Shown here one piece after another: positions 1 to 5,358 of a DNA stretch of 5,358 nt. Below the pieces are notes generated by a model that did not search any database, was not told where the DNA came from, and worked only from the letters and a program-made list of their open reading frames with translations. The stretch's first letter is position 1, and each line of letters begins with the position of its first letter. The translations under genes were made by a program, and so were the position numbers. The stretch spans positions 1 through 5,358 of the forward strand of contig JAJRPL010000230.1 of the NCBI GenBank assembly GCA_024280815.1. The letters run 5' to 3'. The DNA comes from Bacteroidota bacterium (GTDB lineage Bacteria; Bacteroidota; Bacteroidia; Flavobacteriales; Flavobacteriaceae).

Positions 1-885
1 TTGCCAAGCAGCAATAGGTACACCAATAAAGTTTACCAAATCATTACCTGCAAATGCTAAGGCTAAGGCAAAAGTACCTACTATAATAATGAGTTTATAA
101 ATATTGATTTTTAAAACACTTATAAATAGATAGGATACTGCAGACCAAATCACAAAACTAACAGCTACAATTGATAATACATTATGCTCTAAAAACCCTT
201 TAATGGTTTCACCACCAAGTATGTCCATACTTTGTTTCGCAATATCTGCTCCTTTAATTCCTTTCATTAAAATAAAATAGACCATTGCAGTTAAGGCAAC
301 ACCACCAAATAATGCACCTACCCAGTTTGCTTTTTTCTCAAAATTAAAGGATAATAATAAACGGGAGACAAATTGAACAAAGGCACCTATAGAAAAGGCG
401 ACGACGACCGAGAGTAAAATACCAAAAATAATTTGCGTTGCTTTAGCTGTATTGATATAGTTAGTGACCTCAGAAAAAGAACCATTATCAGCACCAATTT
501 TAATCAATGCAACGGCAACTGCCGCACCTAACAACTCAAACACAATAGATACCGTTGTTGAGGTTGGCATCCCTAGCGTATTAAAGAAATCGAGAAGTAA
601 GATATCGGTTATCATTACTGCCATAAAGATAATCATGATATCACTAAACATAAACATGCTAGGGTTAAAGATGCCTTTACGGGCAACTTCCATCATACCG
701 CTTGAAAATACTGCACCGAAGGCAATACCTAAACTGGCAACAATCATGATGGTTCTAAATGAAATGGCTTTAGAGCCAATGGCAGAGTTTAAAAAATTAA
801 CAGCGTCATTACTAACGCCAACTACTAAATCTGCTATAGCTAAGACCGCCAGAGCAACTACCATTAAAAAGTAAATATTGTCCAT
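1..885 (-). CDS. pit: Inorganic phosphate transporter, Pit/PHO4 family (partial, C-terminus beyond the window)
   Basis: I translated the minus strand from ATG at 885-883. It gives 295 codons with no stop, running off the left edge in frame. The protein is very hydrophobic, with membrane segments near residues 5-22, 43-63, 80-101, 112-128, 152-175, 185-207, 236-256 and 262-280. Pit carriers are inverted repeats, each half bearing a GANDVAN-like signature. Here these are GVSNDAVNF (23-31) and AGNDLVNF (279-286), and PTSTT lies at 107-111. Members move phosphate across the inner membrane with a cation (H+ or Na+), usually at lower affinity than Pst. The window ends just after the second signature, so the second half is mostly missing. 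From memory, many Bacteroidota members are much longer than the roughly 500-residue E. coli protein, so a long part may lie outside. It follows phoU on the same strand after 93 bp and may have its own promoter. The family is confident; the coupling ion and affinity are inferred. Confidence 0.93.
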   Translation of the reverse strand, partial: MDNIYFLMVVALAVLAIADLVVGVSNDAVNFLNSAIGSKAISFRTIMIVASLGIAFGAVFSSGMMEVARKGIFNPSMFMFSDIMIIFMAVMITDILLLDFFNTLGMPTSTTVSIVFELLGAAVAVALIKIGADNGSFSEVTNYINTAKATQIIFGILLSVVVAFSIGAFVQFVSRLLLSFNFEKKANWVGALFGGVALTAMVYFILMKGIKGADIAKQSMDILGGETIKGFLEHNVLSIVAVSFVIWSAVSYLFISVLKINIYKLIIIVGTFALALAFAGNDLVNFIGVPIAAWQ

Positions 886-911
886 AAACTTAAATATTGA
901 AAGTAACGGAA

Positions 912-919
912 CAAAAATA
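912..919 (-). promoter_or_regulatory. Candidate Bacteroidota -7 promoter element upstream of the Pit gene
   Basis: On the minus strand these bases read TATTTTTG, matching the Bacteroidota housekeeping -7 consensus TAnnTTTG. A start site about 6-8 bases downstream would give a leader of roughly 20 nt before the ATG at 885. No convincing -33 TTTG is visible about 20 bases upstream, and the whole 93-bp gap (886-978) is AT-rich, so a chance match is possible. Nothing in the gap looks like a terminator: the only inverted repeat (940-958, TGTTAA/TTAACA) is short, all AT except its ends, and has no T-tract. Read-through from the pst-phoU transcript is therefore also possible. Confidence 0.4.
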
Positions 920-978
920 TATGTAATAAAAATTACTAATGTTAAGTTAATGTTAACAATCGAAAGTGTAAAGAGTAT

Positions 979-1638
979 TTATTTCTTCTTTTTGTGTTTC
1001 ACAACTTCTGCATCAATATAAAAAATAATATCTTCTGCAATGTTTTTAATGAGGTCTCCAACACGTTCTAATTTTTTAATTACCGAAGAAAGTATCAGTG
1101 CTTGCTCTATTATGGAAATGTCTTTTTTTATTTCTTCTTCAAGAATTTGAAGAGATTGGTGATTTATTTTATCTAATATTTTATCTTTTTTAAAAACTTT
1201 TCTAGCAGTTTTCACATCTTTTTCTGTATAAGCATATACGATATGATCTAGCATAGAATCAATAGTATTTCCCATATTTTCAAAATTTAATACTTTTAAT
1301 AAATTAGTATTTAATAGTTGTTCTTGATCAACTACATACCTTGAAATATTATTTGCATGGTCAGCTATACGTTATAATTCAGAAGAAATTTTTAAAATAG
1401 TAATAATAAATCGTAAATCTTTAGCAACAGGATTGTAAAGTGCTAAAAACCGAAAGCAATCTTTTTCAATTTTTAAATCTAAAGCATTTACATGATTTTC
1501 AGTATGCATTACTTCTTCAGCTAAATCGCCATCTTGATTAAAAAAAGCTTCTTTAGCTTTTTCTAATTGCGATTTACATAAAATAAGCATTTCATAGCCA
1601 GATTGATTTAAAGAGTCGCGTTGTACTTTTGTGTTCAT
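979..1638 (-). pseudogene. phoU: PhoU phosphate-signalling regulator interrupted by one in-frame stop codon
   Basis: The frame starts at ATG 1638 and covers 220 codons to the TAA at 979-981, the usual PhoU length. It is broken only by TAA at 1374-1372 (codon 89). The same frame continues to the end with no shift, so this is a point nonsense change and not an indel. PhoU consists of two three-helix bundles, each with an ExxxD metal-binding motif. The second is intact (ERVGD, 191-195). The first reads SSEL-stop-RIAD, so the stop replaces the expected Glu89, one G-to-T change from GAA. The N-terminal part (88 aa) has the typical SQLEKAKEAFF and YNPVAKDLRF stretches. A second open stretch could begin at ATG 1275 (98 aa) but lacks the start of bundle two. 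In the family, PhoU acts in the cytoplasm with PstB and the PhoR kinase to limit uptake and repress the Pho response. The gene begins 12 bp after the pstB stop. A sequencing error cannot be excluded. Confidence 0.9.
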
Positions 1639-1650
1639 AGTTTTATTGTT

Positions 1651-2460
1651 TTAACCAACACGACCTGTAATATAATTTTCAGTTCGCTTATGTTCTGGAT
1701 TCGTAAAAATCTTTTTTGTTTTGCCAAATTCTATTAGCTCACCTATATAGAAAAAAGCGGTGTAATCGCTAATTCTACTGGCTTGTTGCATATTATGTGT
1801 AACAATAATTATGGTATATTTTTTCTTAAGTTCAAAAATTAAGTTTTCAATTTTTGATGTAGAAATTGGGTCTAATGCTGAGGTAGGTTCATCCATCAGA
1901 ATAATAGAAGGCTCAACAGCTAGTGTTCTGGCAATACACAAACGTTGTTGCTGTCCTCCAGATAAAGCTAAGGCAGACTTTTTAAGATTATCTTTAACTT
2001 CCTCCCAAAGATCGGCTTGTTTTAATGCTTTTTCTACACGTTCTATAATGAATTTTTTGTCTTTAATACCTTGTATTTTTAATCCGTAAGCAACATTTTC
2101 AAAAATGGATTTAGGAAAAGGATTTGGTTTTTGAAATACCATACCAATTTCTTTACGGAGCTCTTCTACATTTACTTTCTTTTTGTAAATATTATTTCCG
2201 TTAATTTTAATTTTCCCTTCCATTCTGTGCGTATCTATATAGTCATTCATTCTATTGAACAACCTAAGAAATGTTGATTTACCACACCCAGAAGGTCCAA
2301 TAAAAGCTGTAACTGTATTAGGCTTAATGTTCATATTAATACCTTTAATGGCTTGAAAATCACCATACCAAACGTTAACATCTTTAACTTCAATTTTTGA
2401 AGCCTGATTTACTTCGTTGGTTTGATGAACTACCGTTTTTTTATCTGCTATTTTTTCCAT
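1651..2460 (-). CDS. pstB: Phosphate ABC transporter ATP-binding protein PstB
   Basis: This is the cytoplasmic ATPase that drives phosphate import through PstC/PstA. From ATG 2460 the protein has 269 residues, close to the family norm. All ABC motifs are present: Walker A GPSGCGKST (55-63), Q-loop Gln110 in MVFQKPNPFP (the NPFP stretch is typical of PstB), signature LSGGQQQ (166-172), Walker B ILMDEP (187-192, catalytic Glu191), D-loop SALD (194-197) and switch His222 in VTH. The frame stays open upstream to GTG 2484, which would overlap pstA by 22 bp and add eight residues, and there is another ATG at 2472. I prefer 2460 because it is an ATG, lies 2 nt after the pstA TAA (a layout suited to translational coupling), and has GGAAA a few bases upstream. 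The residues before the core (about 1-22) are polar and unlikely to be structured. phoU follows after 12 bp. The identity is nearly certain; the start is less so. Confidence 0.97.
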   Translation of the reverse strand: MEKIADKKTVVHQTNEVNQASKIEVKDVNVWYGDFQAIKGINMNIKPNTVTAFIGPSGCGKSTFLRLFNRMNDYIDTHRMEGKIKINGNNIYKKKVNVEELRKEIGMVFQKPNPFPKSIFENVAYGLKIQGIKDKKFIIERVEKALKQADLWEEVKDNLKKSALALSGGQQQRLCIARTLAVEPSIILMDEPTSALDPISTSKIENLIFELKKKYTIIIVTHNMQQASRISDYTAFFYIGELIEFGKTKKIFTNPEHKRTENYITGRVG

Positions 2461-2462
2461 TG

Positions 2463-3317
2463 TTATTTCCATTTCTTTTGCCACTTGTTTCTAAAATATA
2501 CTGCAATTCCGTTCATAATAAATGTAATAAGTAGGAGTATAATAATTGCTGCAGCAGCATTTTCAATAAAGCCATGTTGAGGTCTTGAAATCCAATTAAA
2601 AATTTGGATAGGAAGCACTGAAAATTCATCCATAGGGTTTTCAGGAGCAAAAGGCACATAAGCCAAAGCTCCAACAACAATTAAAGGGGCTGTTTCTCCG
2701 ACAGCTCTAGACAAAGCTAAAATTACGCCAGTTAAAATACCGCCACCCGCTGCTGGTAAAATTTGATACCAAATGGTGTGCCACTTTGAGGCACCAAGTG
2801 CATACGAAGCATCTTGAATTGATTTAGGTACGGCTTTAATAGCTTCTCTTGTTGCCACAATAATAATGGGAAGTATTAATAGAGATAAGGTTAAACTACC
2901 TGCCAACACACTGGCTCCTAAGTTCATAATTCTAACAAACACTTCCAAACCTAATAAGCCATATATGATTGAAGGAACTCCAGCCAAGTTTGAAATATTA
3001 ATTTCTAAGACACCTGAAAGCCAATTTTTTTTACTGTATTCTTCTAAATATAAACCAGCTGCAACTCCAACCGGAATTACAATGAAAGCTGTTAATATCA
3101 AAATCCAAATACTTCCTATTAAAGCCGTGTAAATACCTGATTTATCTGGTTTTCGAGAAGGGAGGTTGGTAATAAAGCTCCAGTCAATTCTACCTAAACC
3201 ATCAATCAGAATATCACCAATAAATACAACCAATAATACTAAGCCTATTAATGTTGCGAACATTCCCCAGTACATAAATAATCGGTCTTTGAATCTGTTT
3301 TTTTGAATACTATTCAT
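2463..3317 (-). CDS. pstA: Phosphate ABC transporter permease PstA
   Basis: One of the two inner-membrane permeases of the Pst importer, 284 residues, normal for the family. About six membrane segments are visible, near 17-39, 63-90, 108-130, 138-156, 193-220 and 253-277. The cytoplasmic EAA loop that docks on PstB runs from about 158 to 190 (REAIKAVP, then DASYALGASKWHTIW). It is followed by the conserved ALSRAVGETAPL (201-212) of Pst permeases. The Ser-Gly-Ile-Tyr run before the second helix (60-63) also fits PstA. Its ATG overlaps the end of pstC by 8 bp, and its TAA lies 2 nt before the preferred pstB start, so pstC, pstA and pstB are probably translationally coupled. I call it PstA rather than PstC from gene order and the ETAPL motif (PstC here has ETMIV). 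No defects are seen. Confidence 0.96.
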   Translation of the reverse strand: MNSIQKNRFKDRLFMYWGMFATLIGLVLLVVFIGDILIDGLGRIDWSFITNLPSRKPDKSGIYTALIGSIWILILTAFIVIPVGVAAGLYLEEYSKKNWLSGVLEINISNLAGVPSIIYGLLGLEVFVRIMNLGASVLAGSLTLSLLILPIIIVATREAIKAVPKSIQDASYALGASKWHTIWYQILPAAGGGILTGVILALSRAVGETAPLIVVGALAYVPFAPENPMDEFSVLPIQIFNWISRPQHGFIENAAAAIIILLLITFIMNGIAVYFRNKWQKKWK

Positions 3318-4188
3318 AGCGTTGTTGGTATTTTTTACGGATGCTATAACTGTAAGTGTTTAATAAAAAAGTAAAAACAAACAGGGTGATACCTGCTGCA
3401 AAAATGGTTCGGTATTCTACAGAGCCATGTTGCACATCACCTAAACTAACTTGAACAATATAAGCCGTAATGGTTTCTACAGGAACCGTTGGGTCTAGTG
3501 TAAATCTAGGTTGTTGACCTGCAGCAATAGCAACAATCATGGTTTCACCAATAGCTCTTGAAATTGCTAAAATTATCGATACAATAATTCCTGAAGACGC
3601 AGCAGGAACCACAACTTTAAAAGCTGTTTGTAGTTTTGTAGCTCCCATACCATATGATGCTTCTCTTAAAGCATAAGGCACAGCATGTAAGGCGTCTTCA
3701 CTTAATGATGAAATAAAAGGAATAATCATAATTCCCATCACAATTCCGGCAGAGAGTGAATTAAAGCTCGATAAGTTTGGAATAAATCCTTGTAAAAAAG
3801 GGGTAACCACAATCAACGCAAAGAAACCATAAACAACTGTTGGTACTGCCGCCAATAGTTCTAATAAAGGTTTGATTGTTTTTCGAAATTTTTTTGGAGC
3901 ATATTCACTTAAATAAATTCCGATAGACAAACCTAAAGGTAGTGCTACAGCAATAGCAATAAAAGAGGTTAATAATGTACCTGATAATAAAGGTAAAATA
4001 CCATAATGTTTATCTGTGAATAATGGTGTCCACTGAGTATCTGTAAAAAACTCTACAATAGAAACTTCATTAAAAAAACGAAAAGCTTCAAAGCCTAATA
4101 CAGCAATAATACCTAGAGTTACGCCAACAGTAATTAAGACACTTGAAAAAAGTAATTTTTCAATTAGATATTCTTTTATTTTTCGCAT
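3310..4188 (-). CDS. pstC: Phosphate ABC transporter permease PstC
   Basis: The partner permease of PstA, 292 residues, ending in TAG. Hydrophobic segments lie near 12-36, 62-93, 108-134, 143-162, 197-222 and 260-280. The extracytoplasmic stretch after helix 1 contains FFTDTQWTPLF (47-57), typical of PstC. The EAA loop spans about 163-196 (SEDALHAVP, then EASYGMGATKLQTAF), followed by AISRAIGETMIVAIAAG (208-224), the PstC version of the permease motif. It sits between pstS and pstA, as in many pst operons. Its ATG is only 11 nt downstream of the T-tract of a strong hairpin, and the leader AAATCGTACCC has no Shine-Dalgarno sequence. Expression of the membrane and ATPase genes may therefore be set by read-through or processing at that hairpin. 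No frame damage is seen. Confidence 0.96.
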   Translation of the reverse strand: MRKIKEYLIEKLLFSSVLITVGVTLGIIAVLGFEAFRFFNEVSIVEFFTDTQWTPLFTDKHYGILPLLSGTLLTSFIAIAVALPLGLSIGIYLSEYAPKKFRKTIKPLLELLAAVPTVVYGFFALIVVTPFLQGFIPNLSSFNSLSAGIVMGIMIIPFISSLSEDALHAVPYALREASYGMGATKLQTAFKVVVPAASSGIIVSIILAISRAIGETMIVAIAAGQQPRFTLDPTVPVETITAYIVQVSLGDVQHGSVEYRTIFAAGITLFVFTFLLNTYSYSIRKKYQQRYE

Positions 4189-4199
4189 GGGTACGATTT

Positions 4200-4240
4200 A
4201 AAAAAAAGGAAATCAGATGTCACTTGACATCTGATATTCC
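4200..4240 (-). terminator. Hairpin with T8 tract between pstS and pstC (intrinsic terminator or attenuator)
   Basis: On the minus strand, a perfect 10-bp stem (ATCAGATGTC at 4235-4226, GACATCTGAT at 4221-4212) closes a four-base loop AAGT. The stem extends by four pairs, GGAA (4240-4237) with TTCC (4211-4208), past a single bulged T at 4236. Eight T residues (4207-4200) follow at once. This is the layout of a rho-independent terminator on the pstS strand only; the plus strand has no matching T-run. It lies 14 nt after the pstS stop and 11 nt before the pstC start. It probably ends or trims part of the transcript, leaving pstS more abundant than the transporter genes. Confidence 0.8.
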
Positions 4241-4254
4241 AACTCAACTTTTGC

Positions 4255-5211
4255 TTATTTGTTACTTTCAACAAAAGTTTTGAAATTTTCTTTTTGCTTA
4301 GTATAATTTTCTGTTGGTAAAGGAATATATCCTACATCTTTAGATAAATCAGCTGCATTATCGATGTAAAAATTCACAAACTCAATAACTTCGGGTTGTT
4401 TTATTGAAGAACTATTTACATAAATAAATAAAGGTCTTGATAATGGACTATATGTACCATTACTCACGGTTTCTAAGGTTGGTTTTACCACTTTTTCACC
4501 ATTATGAACTCCTATTAAAGTGAGTTTGTCTTTGTTTTCAGCATAGTATGCCAAACCGAAGAATCCTAAAGAATACTTATCGCCTGCAATACCTTGTACC
4601 AATACATGGTCATCTTCACTGGCTGTAAAATCACCCCTACTTGAACCACTTTTCCCAACAATAGCTTCTGTAAAATAATCGTAAGTACCAGAGGCTACAC
4701 CAGGGCCAAATAAATGAATCTCTTTATTAGGCCATTCTGGACGAATTTGATTCCATTTCATTATTTTTCCTTGAGCTGAAGGTTCCCAAATTTTCTTTAA
4801 TTCTTCAACGGTAAAACTATCTACCCAATCGTTTTGAGGATTTACCAAAACTGCTAAGCCATCATAAGCAACTTCTAGTTCTAAATATTTGATATTATTT
4901 TCTGCACAAGCTGCTTTTTCTTTGTCCTTAATAGGGCGAGAAGCATCAGAAATATGAGTTTCACCTCTTGAGAATTTCTTAAACCCTCCGCCTGTACCAG
5001 AAACACCAATGGTAACTTTTACTTTTGGTTGTACAGCTCTAAATTCTTCAGCTACAGCTTCAGTAATTGGAAATACTGTACTTGAACCATCTACTTTAAT
5101 GGTACCTGATATTGCAGTACCTTCTTTATTATTCTTTTCTGCCTGTTCTTTTTTCTCTCCACAAGACATTATTAGTAATGCCATTGCAATAATTAGTGTA
5201 ATTTTTTTCAT
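4255..5211 (-). CDS. pstS: Phosphate ABC transporter substrate-binding lipoprotein PstS
   Basis: The high-affinity phosphate receptor that delivers phosphate to PstC/PstA, 318 residues. It opens with a lipoprotein signal peptide: positively charged MKK, hydrophobic residues 4-15, and lipobox IMSC with Cys17 as the lipidated residue. A charged, flexible linker follows (18-34). The mature fold shows phosphate-binding family landmarks: VDGSSTVFPITEAVAEEF (40-57), SGTGGGFKKF (71-80), ISDASRPI (87-94), WVDSFTVEELKKIW (129-142) and GPGVASGTYDYF (169-180, a ligand-loop match to the RSGSGT-type segment). Lipid anchoring rather than free periplasmic secretion is common in this phylum. The linker has no clear match to the surface-export signals described in flavobacteria, so I infer attachment to a membrane facing the periplasm. 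It is the first gene of the pst operon. The start is sound because the signal peptide begins directly at this ATG. Confidence 0.96.
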   Translation of the reverse strand: MKKITLIIAMALLIMSCGEKKEQAEKNNKEGTAISGTIKVDGSSTVFPITEAVAEEFRAVQPKVKVTIGVSGTGGGFKKFSRGETHISDASRPIKDKEKAACAENNIKYLELEVAYDGLAVLVNPQNDWVDSFTVEELKKIWEPSAQGKIMKWNQIRPEWPNKEIHLFGPGVASGTYDYFTEAIVGKSGSSRGDFTASEDDHVLVQGIAGDKYSLGFFGLAYYAENKDKLTLIGVHNGEKVVKPTLETVSNGTYSPLSRPLFIYVNSSSIKQPEVIEFVNFYIDNAADLSKDVGYIPLPTENYTKQKENFKTFVESNK

Positions 5212-5217
5212 CTATAT

Positions 5218-5223
5218 ATTATA
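5218..5223 (-). promoter_or_regulatory. Weak candidate -10-like box upstream of pstS
   Basis: The minus strand reads TATAAT here, six bases before the pstS ATG, preceded by TTGG. If used, transcription would begin at or next to the ATG, giving a nearly leaderless message. No TAnnTTTG element is found on the minus strand in the 57-bp gap, and I see no recognisable pho-box repeat. The real pstS promoter may lie further upstream, inside or beyond the divergent gene. Confidence 0.2.
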
Positions 5224-5248
5224 CCAATTTAAATAGTTAAAGTCGTTA

Positions 5249-5256
5249 TATTTTTG
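5249..5256 (+). promoter_or_regulatory. Candidate Bacteroidota -7 promoter element for the divergent right-edge gene
   Basis: TATTTTTG matches the TAnnTTTG consensus and ends 12 bases before the ATG at 5269. It would place the transcription start a few bases before the start codon. A -33 TTTG is not evident. The position relative to the open frame makes it more convincing than a random match, although the region is AT-rich. Confidence 0.45.
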
Positions 5257-5268
5257 TATCTTTAGGCT

Positions 5269-5358
5269 ATGGCAAAACCGAAAGAATTTACAATAAAAGA
5301 AGATATTTTATCACTCAAATCACTTCGCAAACGACAAACTGTTTTTAGGATTGAAAAA
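5269..5358 (+). CDS. N-terminal fragment of a divergent gene, possibly an IS630-like transposase (partial)
   Basis: ATG at 5269 opens a frame of 30 codons that runs off the right edge. An in-frame TAG at 5263-5265 makes this the first available start. The visible peptide begins MAKPKEFTIKEDI and continues with a basic helical stretch, SLKSLRKRQTVFRIEK. From memory, this pattern (short FTIKE opening, then a Lys/Arg-rich helix before a helix-turn-helix) resembles IS630-type transposases of flavobacteria. Thirty residues are too few to prove it, and another DNA-binding protein is possible. It is transcribed away from pstS with 57 bp between the two starts. If it is a transposase, the left end of the element should lie within 5212-5268; I could not recognise an inverted repeat without the other end. 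Confidence 0.5.
   Translation, partial: MAKPKEFTIKEDILSLKSLRKRQTVFRIEK

Noticed and set aside
464..874. Plus-strand open frame of 136 codons
   Set aside because: It is antisense to the Pit gene, whose minus-strand translation has clear family motifs. The plus-strand peptide is a low-complexity Thr/Ala/Ile/Lys mix with no recognisable domain.
940..958. Inverted repeat between phoU and the Pit gene as a terminator
   Set aside because: The stem is six nearly all-AT pairs around a seven-base loop with no T-tract on the minus strand, so it is too weak to call.
979..1275. A separate 98-residue small protein
   Set aside because: It lies in the same frame as the upstream PhoU half and continues PhoU homology, including the second ExxxD motif. 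It is the distal part of a broken phoU, not an independent gene.
1372..1374. Programmed read-through or recoding of the UAA in phoU
   Set aside because: No recoding signal is evident, UAA recoding is not known in this group, and all other genes here use TAA or TAG as normal stops. A point mutation or sequence error is simpler.
1811..2089. Plus-strand open frame of 92 codons
   Set aside because: It is antisense to the conserved ATPase core of pstB and is a shadow frame.
2866..3132. Plus-strand open frame of 88 codons
   Set aside because: It is antisense to pstA and has no family features or upstream signals.
5227..5234. ATTTAAAT palindrome in the pstS upstream gap as an operator
   Set aside because: An eight-base all-AT palindrome is expected by chance in DNA this AT-rich, and no second copy or pho-box-like repeat is present.
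5009..5236. Plus-strand open frame of 75 codons ending in a hydrophobic stretch
   Set aside because: It is antisense to the pstS signal peptide. The hydrophobic tail comes from reading that region backwards, and the frame runs into the intergenic gap before stopping.

Overview
This window holds a phosphate-acquisition locus from what looks like a member of the Bacteroidota, most likely a flavobacterium. The evidence is the AT-rich DNA, A-rich leaders that mostly lack clear Shine-Dalgarno sites, matches to the Bacteroidota promoter -7 element (TAnnTTTG) upstream of two genes, and the style of the PstS lipoprotein and Pit protein. I cannot name a genus.

Layout. Nearly everything is on the minus strand, so the operon reads from right to left. 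First comes pstS (5211-4255, phosphate-binding lipoprotein). A 66-bp gap follows, holding a hairpin plus T8. Then come pstC (4188-3310) and pstA (3317-2463), the two permeases, which overlap by 8 bp. Next is pstB (ATPase, ends 1651, best start 2460), then phoU (1638-979), which is broken by one in-frame TAA stop. After a 93-bp gap comes a Pit-type phosphate transporter (885 down to the left edge, C-terminus missing). At the right edge, 57 bp from pstS and divergent from it, is the first 30 codons of another gene (5269 onward). It resembles the N-terminus of IS630-like transposases, but this call is tentative.

How the genes work together. PstS captures phosphate, PstC and PstA form the membrane channel, and PstB powers uptake by hydrolysing ATP. 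PhoU normally restrains the transporter and signals phosphate sufficiency to a Pho two-component system, which is not in the window. The Pit protein is an ion-coupled carrier, normally of lower affinity, for use when phosphate is plentiful. The locus therefore combines high-affinity and low-affinity uptake with their regulator.

What stands out. (1) A GAA-to-TAA-type nonsense codon falls exactly on the first glutamate of the first PhoU metal-binding ExxxD motif, and the reading frame is intact on both sides. (2) An intrinsic-terminator-like hairpin sits between pstS and pstC. (3) A possible insertion-sequence edge lies directly upstream of pstS. I found no CRISPR array, RNA gene or clearly novel system. 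The rest is a conventional Pst/Pit locus, and no gene-free stretch exceeds 100 bp.
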